A stretch of 32,496 bases of DNA from Ignavibacteriota bacterium. GTDB lineage: Bacteria > Bacteroidota > Ignavibacteria > Tepidaquicellales > OLB5. Position 1 is the first letter of the stretch; the number at the start of each line of letters is the position of its first letter. The notes beneath the pieces are model-generated. The model ran no database searches. It saw only the letters and a program-made list of their open reading frames with translations, and had not been told where the DNA came from. Of this stretch, positions 16,541 through 22,440 are shown piece by piece. Location: NCBI GenBank assembly GCA_003820375.1, contig RPQH01000050.1, positions 1 through 32,496 of the forward strand, given 5' to 3'. A program made the position numbers and the translations under genes.

Positions 16541-16834
16541 TGAGTTCTTAGAGTTCTTAGAGTTCTTAGAGTTCTTAGAGTTTGTCCACAACCCCTCTTT
16601 CCCCTGCCTGTTGCAGGCAAATTTACCTCATTTCCCTTTGGAAACCATTTGGAAAGTAAATTCAAATTTAAAACAAATCAATATATCCTGAATTTAAGGC
16701 CAAAAATCATTAAGAATAGTATAATTTAGATTTTTATTAATATAATTAATAAAATTAATAAAATTTATTAATATAATTAATATACATATTGACAAAATTA
16801 ATTTCATATATTATATTTGTAAAAAACAAGAAAA
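16541..16834. repeat. Intergenic with 9-bp tandem repeat and REP-like segment
   Basis: About four copies of GAGTTCTTA lie at 16543-16580. They are followed by a CCTGCCTGTTGCAGGC palindrome (about 16604-16619). Next comes a CCCTTTGGAAACCATTTGG segment (about 16638-16656) related to the inverted pair at 20742-20879. The remainder (16690-16790) is nearly pure A/T with TTAATA repeats leading into the promoter of the DUF2089 gene. Confidence 0.6.
16789..16819 (+). promoter_or_regulatory. Promoter of the DUF2089/SHOCT-like cluster
   Basis: TTGACA (16789-16794), a 17-bp spacer and TATATTTG (16812-16819). The -7 box is a perfect TAnnTTTG, the Bacteroidota-type element. Box sequences and spacing are identical to those of the promoter at 29950. 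Confidence 0.75.
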
Positions 16835-17203
16835 ATGTCATATAAATTAATAAGTCAATGCCCGGTTTGCAGTTCTGAGTTAAAAGCCACCAGATTAAGC
16901 TGTTCAACATGCGGCACAACAATCGAGAGCGAGTTTACGCTTTCAAAATTTGAGCTCCTTAGCATTGAACATCTCAATTTTGTTGAAATTTTCCTTAAAA
17001 ACAGGGGGAGCATTAAGGATGTGGAGCGGGAAATGGGGATTTCTTATCCGACCGTAAAGGCTAAGCTGAATGATGTATTAAAAGCTCTCGGATATACAAT
17101 TGAAGAAGAGCCCATTCAGCAAAGTGAATTAAATCAAATAATCGAAGAGCTTGATAAAGGTAATATTAATGTTGATGAAGCAATAAAAAAAATTAAGAAA
17201 TAA
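16835..17203 (+). CDS. DUF2089 family zinc-ribbon/HTH protein
   Basis: This 122-residue protein has an N-terminal zinc ribbon (CPVC at 9-12, CSTC at 23-26). A sigma-4-like helix-turn-helix follows (about 50-80: FLKNRGSIKDVEREMGISYP, then TVKAKLNDVL). It ends in a helical hairpin (about 97-122: LNQIIEELDKGNINVDEAIK) resembling the SHOCT-like motif in the two proteins that follow. DUF2089 proteins are thought to be DNA-binding regulators, but their targets are not known. The leader after the promoter is short (about 10-15 nt) with no clear ribosome site. It is first in a three-gene plus-strand cluster. Confidence 0.85.
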   Translation: MSYKLISQCPVCSSELKATRLSCSTCGTTIESEFTLSKFELLSIEHLNFVEIFLKNRGSIKDVEREMGISYPTVKAKLNDVLKALGYTIEEEPIQQSELNQIIEELDKGNINVDEAIKKIKK

Positions 17204-17217
17204 GGGAGGAAAATAAA

Positions 17218-17334
17218 ATGAACGAAAAACTGAATAACATATTAAAATTAGTTGAAGAAGGTAAGGTAGATTCTTCAAATATATCAGCACTTATAAATAA
17301 TATTAATCCCTGGGTTTCTCTTATCATTCTGTAA
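17218..17334 (+). CDS. Short SHOCT-like ORF, truncated paralogue of the next gene
   Basis: A 38-residue frame starts at the ATG at 17218 behind a strong ribosome site (GGGAGG, 8 nt upstream). It begins MNEKLNNILKLVEEGKVDSS and matches the first 30 residues of the next protein (MNENISKILKMVEEGKIDAA). After that it departs into PWVSLIIL and stops. The conserved N-terminal helical hairpin with the E-E-G-K turn is the SHOCT-like unit found at the start of YvlB-type proteins. It could be a functional mini-protein or the remnant of a duplicated gene. The good ribosome site and intact hairpin argue that it may still be translated. Confidence 0.55.
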   Translation: MNEKLNNILKLVEEGKVDSSNISALINNINPWVSLIIL

Positions 17335-17386
17335 CTTTCTTTTAAAATGCAAGGGTTAAAACTAAAAATTAATTATAAAAAATATC

Positions 17387-17764
17387 ATGAACGAGAACAT
17401 AAGTAAAATTCTAAAAATGGTTGAAGAAGGCAAAATAGATGCAGCCAAAGCGGCAGAGCTTATTGATGCAATAAACTCAAAAGAAAAAGATGAACCTTCT
17501 GAATCTAAAAAGCCGTCAATAAAAATGCTTAAGATAAAAGTAATATCAGAGGGAGAAGATGAAAAGGTCAATATAAAATTTCCGGTCAAGTTTATTAAAG
17601 CAAGCTTAAAAGCATTCGGGAAAATGCCGATAAATATTGATGGAGATAAAGACAACGATATAGATTTGCAGGCAATCGCTGATGCTATTGAACACGGTAT
17701 TGAAGGCAAGATTATGGAAATCACAACTAAAAAAGGTGAGAACGTGGAGATTGTAATAGAGTAG
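17387..17764 (+). CDS. SHOCT-like (YvlB N-terminal type) protein
   Basis: This 125-residue protein begins with a SHOCT-like helical hairpin (residues 1-30, ILKMVEEGKIDAAKAAELID). An acidic/Ser linker follows, then a beta-rich region beginning MLKIKVISEGEDEKVNIKFP. An amphipathic helix comes next (VKFIKASLKAFGKMP), then an acidic stretch, and the protein ends VEIVIE. Small proteins of this layout commonly follow DUF2089 genes, and the hairpin is thought to mediate oligomerisation or protein contacts; the precise function is unknown. It lies 52 nt after the truncated paralogue. Confidence 0.75.
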   Translation: MNENISKILKMVEEGKIDAAKAAELIDAINSKEKDEPSESKKPSIKMLKIKVISEGEDEKVNIKFPVKFIKASLKAFGKMPINIDGDKDNDIDLQAIADAIEHGIEGKIMEITTKKGENVEIVIE

Positions 17765-17772
17765 AATTAATA

Positions 17773-17804
17773 AAGCAGGATAGGTTTATATATCTATCCT
17801 GCTT
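17773..17804. terminator. Bidirectional terminator between converging genes
   Basis: Perfect 11-bp stem AAGCAGGATAG/CTATCCTGCTT (17773-17783, 17794-17804) with a 10-nt loop, between the stop at 17764 (plus) and the stop at 17813 (minus). The T-tract on the plus side is short (GGTTTTTA). Confidence 0.7.
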
Positions 17805-17812
17805 CAAGGTTT

Positions 17813-19558
17813 TTACTTTATCAATACCATTTTCTTAGTTTCAGAAAAATCATTGGTAAATATTTTATAAAAATACACTCCGCCTGGATAGTTCGAAGCA
17901 TTCCATTCAACCTCATAAGTGCCTGCATTTTGTTTTTGATTAATCAGCACATCAACTTCCCTGCCCACCACATCATATATTTTAAGCTTAACATCACTGC
18001 TCATTGGCAATTGGTAATTGATAATTGTTTTCGGATTGAACGGATTTGGATAATTCTGATTCAACATAAATTTCCCGGGTATCTGAGAACTAATGTTCTT
18101 TGCTTCAACCATACCCTGTCCTTCAATTGCAGTAACAAATTGATTGACTCCAACATTTGTATATTTATCTATAACTCCGCTTGGCCATTTGATAATAACA
18201 GAGTCAATAATCGTTGCATTGCCAAGTCCAAACTCAGCATTAAGGCTGTTCATTCCGCTGTTTGCTCCACCGGTTTGTGATGATACTACCTGCATTTGTC
18301 TTTTTGCTGTACCATTTATAATAGCTCTCACAAATACCTTAGCTCCGATTCCGGCTTTATTGGATATCATTCCAACACATTTTATGTTTATCTGTTTATT
18401 GCTGTTTCCGGTATTCATATAAAGAGTATTATTTCCTCCGAAATAATTATTGCGTGCAGTGAACAGGTCTAAATCGCCGTCATTATCATAATCACCAAAC
18501 ATAGCTCCCATTTTATAACTGCCGTCATTTACAACCGAGCCGGTATCAATCCTTGTGAATGAGCCGTTACCGTTATTTGTGAATAGAAGATTAATACCGT
18601 CATAACCGCCGATAAACAAATCAATATCACCGTCATTATCTATATCACCCCAACTGCTTCCCCCTGCCCAATGATTGTACGTTGCAATTGGGTCAGCTGT
18701 AATTTTTGTGAATGAGCCGTCACCATTATTCATAAACAACCTGTTATATCCTGTGCCAACAACACCGCATGTAACAAGCAGGTCAAGGTCACCGTCATTA
18801 TCATAGTCACCCCAGCTTCCGCCGCTTGAGTGGGCAGATTCTGTAACTACAGGTCCGGTTGTAATTTTTGTGAATGTACCGTTGCCATTATTTTGATATA
18901 AGAAATCTACTGCGGGACCTGCATTAGCAACAAAGAGGTCAATAAATCCGTCATTATTGTAATCACCCCAGGCACAGCCGCCGGAATTACTGTTATCGGT
19001 AACTATTGCACCTGATGTAATTTTAGTAAAAGTACCGCTGCCGTTATTGTGATATAAAAAATTATTCTGATTCCTGTTACAGACAAACAAATCTATTTTA
19101 CCGTCATTGTCATAATCGCCCCATGAGCAGCCAACCGAGTTGCCGCCGTCACTGACAATATTTCCTGTTGTTATTTTCGTAAACGTGCCGTCACCATTTC
19201 CGTGATAAAGAAAATTGTTTTCACCATAGTTCGTTACGAATAAATCCATATTACCATCATTATCGTAATCACCTGCAGTACAGCCGTAAGAGCTTCCTCC
19301 GTCATTTACAATTACTCCGCTTGTAACTTTTGTGAATGTCCCGTTACCGTTATTGAGGTAAAGAAAATTATTTTTATTGCTTGAATTATTATTGCATACG
19401 AATAAATCGAGCTTGCCGTCATTATTAAAATCAGCCCAGCATCCTCCATAACACCATCCGCCGTCATTTACAACAGGACCTGATGTGATTTTAATAAATC
19501 CCTGAGGGAATATATTTTGTGATACAACGAGTAATGTAAACAGTAGAATTTTTTTCAT
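17813..19558 (-). CDS. VCBS/FG-GAP repeat protein with ASPIC/UnbV and T9SS sorting domains
   Basis: This 581-residue protein has a signal peptide (MKKILLFTLLVVSQNIFPQG). About eight FG-GAP/VCBS repeats (roughly 25-385) follow, each with a GDYDNDGDLDLFV-type calcium loop and an NNGNGTFTKI strand, predicting an extracellular beta-propeller. An ASPIC/UnbV domain (about 395-475) has GIGAKVFV, a Gln-rich strand and WPSGVIDKY. The final 85 residues are the T9SS domain (LNQNYPNPFNPKTIINY ... MVLIK). The frame can be opened at a GTG at 19609, but the ATG at 19556-19558 fits the signal peptide and has a GAGAGG ribosome site. A CCCGC/GCGGG hairpin (19571-19584) touches that site and may affect translation. 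Confidence 0.85.
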   Translation of the reverse strand: MKKILLFTLLVVSQNIFPQGFIKITSGPVVNDGGWCYGGCWADFNNDGKLDLFVCNNNSSNKNNFLYLNNGNGTFTKVTSGVIVNDGGSSYGCTAGDYDNDGNMDLFVTNYGENNFLYHGNGDGTFTKITTGNIVSDGGNSVGCSWGDYDNDGKIDLFVCNRNQNNFLYHNNGSGTFTKITSGAIVTDNSNSGGCAWGDYNNDGFIDLFVANAGPAVDFLYQNNGNGTFTKITTGPVVTESAHSSGGSWGDYDNDGDLDLLVTCGVVGTGYNRLFMNNGDGSFTKITADPIATYNHWAGGSSWGDIDNDGDIDLFIGGYDGINLLFTNNGNGSFTRIDTGSVVNDGSYKMGAMFGDYDNDGDLDLFTARNNYFGGNNTLYMNTGNSNKQINIKCVGMISNKAGIGAKVFVRAIINGTAKRQMQVVSSQTGGANSGMNSLNAEFGLGNATIIDSVIIKWPSGVIDKYTNVGVNQFVTAIEGQGMVEAKNISSQIPGKFMLNQNYPNPFNPKTIINYQLPMSSDVKLKIYDVVGREVDVLINQKQNAGTYEVEWNASNYPGGVYFYKIFTNDFSETKKMVLIK

Positions 19559-19570
19559 TTTAATTCCTCT

Positions 19571-19615
19571 CCCGCTAAAGCGGGATTTCAGTTGAAGTGA
19601 TTTTATCACTTCAAC
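19571..19615 (-). other. Two palindromes in the leader of the VCBS gene
   Basis: CCCGCTAAAGCGGG (19571-19584) abuts the ribosome site. GTTGAAGTGAT/ATCACTTCAAC (19591-19615) has a 3-nt loop and overlaps the stop codon of the upstream remnant. Neither has a T-tract. The first, with its CCTCT flank, resembles part of the palindromic insert at about 21337-21390. Confidence 0.5.
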
Positions 19616-19812
19616 ATCAACATTCTTTTGGTTTGGATAAAGTCGTCAGTAGTTATTTTATAGAAATATACTCCACACGAATAACTACTTCCATCCCAAT
19701 TTACTTCATAATATACGGTTTGAACACGATAAAAAATTGGTATTAAAATAATAAATCCCGCTGGAAAACCATAATACATTTTAATCCCTTTTTCAGTACA
19801 TATTTTTTTCAT
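19606..19812 (-). pseudogene. Remnant of a T9SS cargo gene
   Basis: The 68-codon frame joins a short start (MKKICTEKG, then a hydrophobic run that could be signal-peptide-derived) directly to the last third of a T9SS sorting domain: YEVNWDGSSY, then GVYFYKITTDDF, then KRMLMLK. Intact homologues in this window have hundreds of residues and a NYPNPFNP motif before that point, all missing here. This is best explained by a large internal deletion. Its start codon and first codons lie inside the right copy of the long repeat (19789-20400), so the repeat appears to be the promoter and leader that once drove this gene. A short exported peptide is possible but unlikely. Confidence 0.7.
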
Positions 19813-19937
19813 TCATTCAAAATCTAACTAAATCCGTGAGCAGCATTTTACAGCTATATTACGACATGCTTTAGTTCATTTCGATATTATCAAAGAACGG
19901 TTATTACTAACAGTGATACATTATACATGCCACTACT

Positions 19938-19968
19938 ATAAAATAATATAGCCATAGCTTATTGTCAA
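19938..19968 (-). promoter_or_regulatory. Predicted promoter in right long repeat
   Basis: On the minus strand TTGACA (19963-19968), 17-bp spacer, TATTTTAT (19938-19945). It is the counterpart of 609-639 and points toward the gene remnant, about 125 nt away. Confidence 0.45.
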
Positions 19969-20051
19969 GTTTTATCTAAAAATAGTTCAATCACTCATTA
20001 AAAACACGTCAGAACCGGGATTTTCAGATTAGAGGATTTAACAGGATTAGA

Positions 20052-20083
20052 TTTCCCCCTTGAGGGGGACTAAGGGGGTGTGA
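20052..20083. repeat. Solitary palindrome like one end of the DUF559 element
   Basis: On the minus strand it reads TCACACCCCC, spacer TTAGT, then CCCCCTC and a hairpin partner GGGGG. This is the same plan as the ends at 25641-25675 and 1933-1967. It is absent from the matching point of the left long repeat. Confidence 0.5.
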
Positions 20084-20311
20084 ATTAAAATGAGCCGGAT
20101 AAACCCTAAAGTATCACTTTAACTCCACCATTCCCAGCGACAATTAATCCACTATTATAAATTCATATAGCTATTTTAGTTAACGATATAGTGAAGATTG
20201 TAATTTGAAGAAAAATACTGATTTTGGGATATAATCGCCATTTTATTCATAGCATCCCGATGATTTTGACGGCGTTATCTCCTTATATTGCAATGACTTA
20301 ACCCCTGTTTT

Positions 20312-20399
20312 ACAAAAACGATAACCCAACTTGATACCAACTTGAACCCAACTCCGGCACAACTTGAACCCAACTTAGCTCTGTTTTGAACCCAACTCC
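20312..20399 (-). repeat. Four 22-bp-spaced iterons, right array
   Basis: Minus-strand units at 20378-20399, 20356-20377, 20334-20355 and 20312-20333, core AGTTGGGTTCAAGTT (the third is exact; the second shares it; the first and fourth diverge at the end). They match the left array unit by unit. Here unit 2 fits the consensus better than its left counterpart. Confidence 0.8.
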
Positions 20400-20411
20400 G
20401 ATAATTTCGAA

Positions 20412-20627
20412 TTTCGCCTGCCTGCTGCAGGCAGGGATTGTGAATTGCGGATTAACAAGCATTTTTTATATGTCATTCCCGCCTGTCTGTACGGGCAGGC
20501 ATGCTTTTAGCTAGGGGTTACACTCCGGGCCATCCACTCCTCACCACCAAGTGTCACCACTACGTGTCACCACTACGTGTCATTCCAGCCCGCCTGTACG
20601 GGCAGGCATGCTTTTAGCTGGAATGAC
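20412..20627. repeat. Cluster of GCCTGC-type palindromes and a 13-bp tandem repeat
   Basis: CCTGCCTGCTGCAGGCAGG lies at about 20417-20435. Two copies of a CGCCTGT...ACGGGCAGGCATGC hairpin, each followed by TTTTAGCT, lie at about 20480-20514 and 20590-20619. The second sits inside an outer 11-bp palindrome GTCATTCCAGC/GCTGGAATGAC (20579-20589, 20617-20627). Between them GTGTCACCACTAC repeats about 2.5 times (20551-20583). They look like REP-type intergenic palindromes. No gene is visible. Confidence 0.7.
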
Positions 20628-20741
20628 AGGGCGAGGGAGAAATTATCCCTTGTATTTGAATAATTAACCGAAGATTTATTATTGTCTGAATCACGGATTA
20701 CACTGATCATACTGATTGCACTGATGGTCAATAATTAAAGT

Positions 20742-20879
20742 CACACCACTCCTTACCAAATTTTCCTTAGATCCCTTTGGGACCATTTGGTAAGGTTTTG
20801 TCCGGAGATTTAAAATCCTCCGTGATACCTTTCCCAAATGGTCCCAAAGGGATCTAAGGAAAATTTGGGAAAGAGGTGT
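20742..20879. repeat. Compact inverted-repeat element, ~138 bp
   Basis: Two arms of about 45-54 bp (20742-20795 and 20828-20879) are near-perfect inverted copies built around CCCTTTGGGACCATTTGG, with CACACC at the outer ends. The loop contains a smaller CGGAG/CTCCG hairpin. A degenerate half-copy occurs at about 16620-16660. The whole could fold into one long cruciform or RNA hairpin. Confidence 0.75.
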
Positions 20880-20883
20880 GCGT

Positions 20884-20965
20884 TTAATCCTGAAGGGATG
20901 ATATTATAGTAGTAGTATCACAAAAAAGGAAATGAACCCCGAAGGGGTAATATTATTACAGCAAA
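20884..20965 (+). repeat. Two copies of a CCNGAAGGGRTRATATTAT repeat
   Basis: TCCTGAAGGGATGATATTAT (from about 20888) and CCCCGAAGGGGTAATATTAT (from about 20937) form two spaced copies about 50 bp apart, each with a small GGGG/CCCC-type hairpin. A frame of 75 codons overlaps them but its content follows the repeat, and I do not regard it as a gene. The rest of 20966-21150 holds nothing I recognise. Confidence 0.5.
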
Positions 20966-21150
20966 AGAATTATGAGAGATTCTCCAAACCGGATGATGTG
21001 TGTCCCCACAGGGGTCTAAGGACAGGTCATTTATTGGAAAGCAAAGATAATACCTGTTTATTTCATTCATCAAATTTCCCGTTATACTTTTTTATTTGCA
21101 AGATGGACCTGACACTGCCCCTGATAAGATTAGAAATAGAATTATTTTTC

Positions 21151-22440
21151 TCATTTTAATAACACCATCCTTTTTGATTCTGAAAAATCTTGAGTAATTA
21201 ATCTGTAAAAATATACTCCGCTTGGATAATTATTTCCATCCCAATTAACCTCGTATGTACCGGGTTGTAATTCCTCATTGAGCAATTGCTCAACTTCCCT
21301 GCCGAGTAAATCATATATAACCAGCTTCACTAACACACCCCGCCCGGCAGAGCCGGGCACCCCTCTTCCTGAAAGCAGGATCTTCGACGAGAGGGGAATC
21401 TCAAATCTTATTTTTGTTGTTGGATTGAAAGGATTGGGATAGTTTTGGGAAAGGGAAAAGGATAATGTTAATTCATTAGATACCGGTTCAATACCCACCA
21501 TGCCGCCGTTAGTGGTTTTTAATATTACTCCGCTGTATCCTGCAATGTAACCGTTAACGGAATCTGTAAAATCCACAGAAGTTAGAAATACTGATGTTCC
21601 GCTAATTTGCTGTACCCAGCTAATCCCTCCGTCAATAGATTTCATTATTAAACCGTTTACCCCGGCAGTATAGCCGGTAGAAGGAACAGGAAAATCAACC
21701 CCGTACAACCCTGTTGCAAAAAGCTGAGTTGTCCAGTTCACACCGCCATTAGTTGTTCGTGATATGGCTCCCTGCCCGTCCCATACATTAGAAACGGCAA
21801 TGCCTTTTAACGAATCAAAATGAATATCTCTTAAAGTGCCTTCATTATTGTTCAGATAAAAGCTTGAATAAATCCAGTTAGCACCGCTGTTTGTTGTTTT
21901 TGCAAATAACGGTGAGAAGATGGTGTTAACTCCCGCACAATATCCTGTTGCGGCATTAAGCATAAAAGCAGAATAAAATGTAACCATGTATCCTGTAGGA
22001 TTACCAATTAACCAGCTTATACCTCCATTGGTTGTGTAAAGAGTGGTACCCGAGTTACCCACGCACACACCGTTAACTTCATTGTAAAATGATAATCCAA
22101 GCAGATGGTTAGTTGTACCGCTTGTAACTGATATCCAGTTAGTGCCCCCGTTAGTTGTGCGGAGAATTGTTCCGCTGAATCCGCAAACCAAACCTGTTGA
22201 TGCATTGAGAAATTGAATTGACCTGAGCTCAACAGATGAACCTGTTACCAGTGCAGTCCAATTCATGCCTCCGTTGGTAGTCTTAATTATGGTACCGTTT
22301 ACCCCGCATGCAAAGCCGGTTTGTGTATTAATAAAATGAAGTGCATTCAGATTTTGGCTTATGCCTGAATTGAGGGTAATCCATTGGGAATAAACATGAG
22401 GTGATATAGATAAAACAAGTAATAATATAATTTTTCTCAT
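21151..22440 (-). CDS. T9SS-exported Ycf48-like repeat protein with in-frame palindrome insert
   Basis: This 429-residue protein has a signal peptide (1-18, ending VYSQ). About six repeats of roughly 42 residues follow, of the form TTNGGxNWxxxxSG...TGxxxGxxGxIxK (Ycf48/BNR-like propeller blades). A T9SS sorting domain starts at SLSQNYPNPFNPTTKIRFEI. Within the sorting domain there is an extra segment of about 17 residues (KILLSGRGVPGSAGRGVL) missing from the neighbouring paralogue. It is encoded by palindromic DNA at about 21331-21390. The domain then resumes normally and ends SESKRMVLLK. Its ATG overlaps the stop of the upstream gene (ATGA), so the two are co-translated. It is probably a surface or secreted protein of unknown binding role. 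Confidence 0.82.
   Translation of the reverse strand: MRKIILLLVLSISPHVYSQWITLNSGISQNLNALHFINTQTGFACGVNGTIIKTTNGGMNWTALVTGSSVELRSIQFLNASTGLVCGFSGTILRTTNGGTNWISVTSGTTNHLLGLSFYNEVNGVCVGNSGTTLYTTNGGISWLIGNPTGYMVTFYSAFMLNAATGYCAGVNTIFSPLFAKTTNSGANWIYSSFYLNNNEGTLRDIHFDSLKGIAVSNVWDGQGAISRTTNGGVNWTTQLFATGLYGVDFPVPSTGYTAGVNGLIMKSIDGGISWVQQISGTSVFLTSVDFTDSVNGYIAGYSGVILKTTNGGMVGIEPVSNELTLSFSLSQNYPNPFNPTTKIRFEIPLSSKILLSGRGVPGSAGRGVLVKLVIYDLLGREVEQLLNEELQPGTYEVNWDGNNYPSGVYFYRLITQDFSESKRMVLLK
21331..21390 (-). repeat. Palindromic insert within a coding sequence
   Basis: GCCCGGC/GCCGGGC (3-nt loop) and an imperfect CCCCTCT...AGAGGGG stem lie inside the sorting domain of the T9SS gene. Compared with the paralogue at 22437-24584 the insert adds about 51 nt and keeps frame. 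The CCTCTTCCTGAAAGCAGGAT part resembles 19566-19587. Confidence 0.65.

Larger units (their letters stand above)
19789..20400 (-). repeat. Right copy of the long inverted repeat
   Basis: Read on the minus strand it follows 145-788: iteron array, conserved AACAGGGGTTAA and GATAACGCCGTCA blocks, CTTCACTATATCGTTAAC, GGAGTTAAAGTGATACTT, a promoter, then a leader with CCGTTCTTTG, GCATGTCGTAATAT and CTCACGGATTTAGTTAG. It ends at the start codons of the gene remnant. Relative to the left copy it carries an insertion of a CCCCCTT/AAGGGGG palindrome at 20052-20083. No gene lies inside other than the remnant's first codons. Confidence 0.8.

Noticed and set aside
19591..19615. A terminator for the gene remnant
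   Set aside because: The stem is perfect but it is A/T-rich, overlaps the stop codon and has no T-run on either strand.
145..20400. A Tn7-like transposon bounded by the two long repeats
   Set aside because: The 22-bp spacing and outward position are suggestive, but there is no TGT/ACA end shared by both copies, no transposase or tns gene between them, and the interval holds ordinary chromosomal genes.
20932..21159. A 75-codon plus-strand frame in the repeat island
   Set aside because: It starts in a repeat copy, has no ribosome site, shows no protein-like conservation pattern and ends inside the next gene on the other strand.
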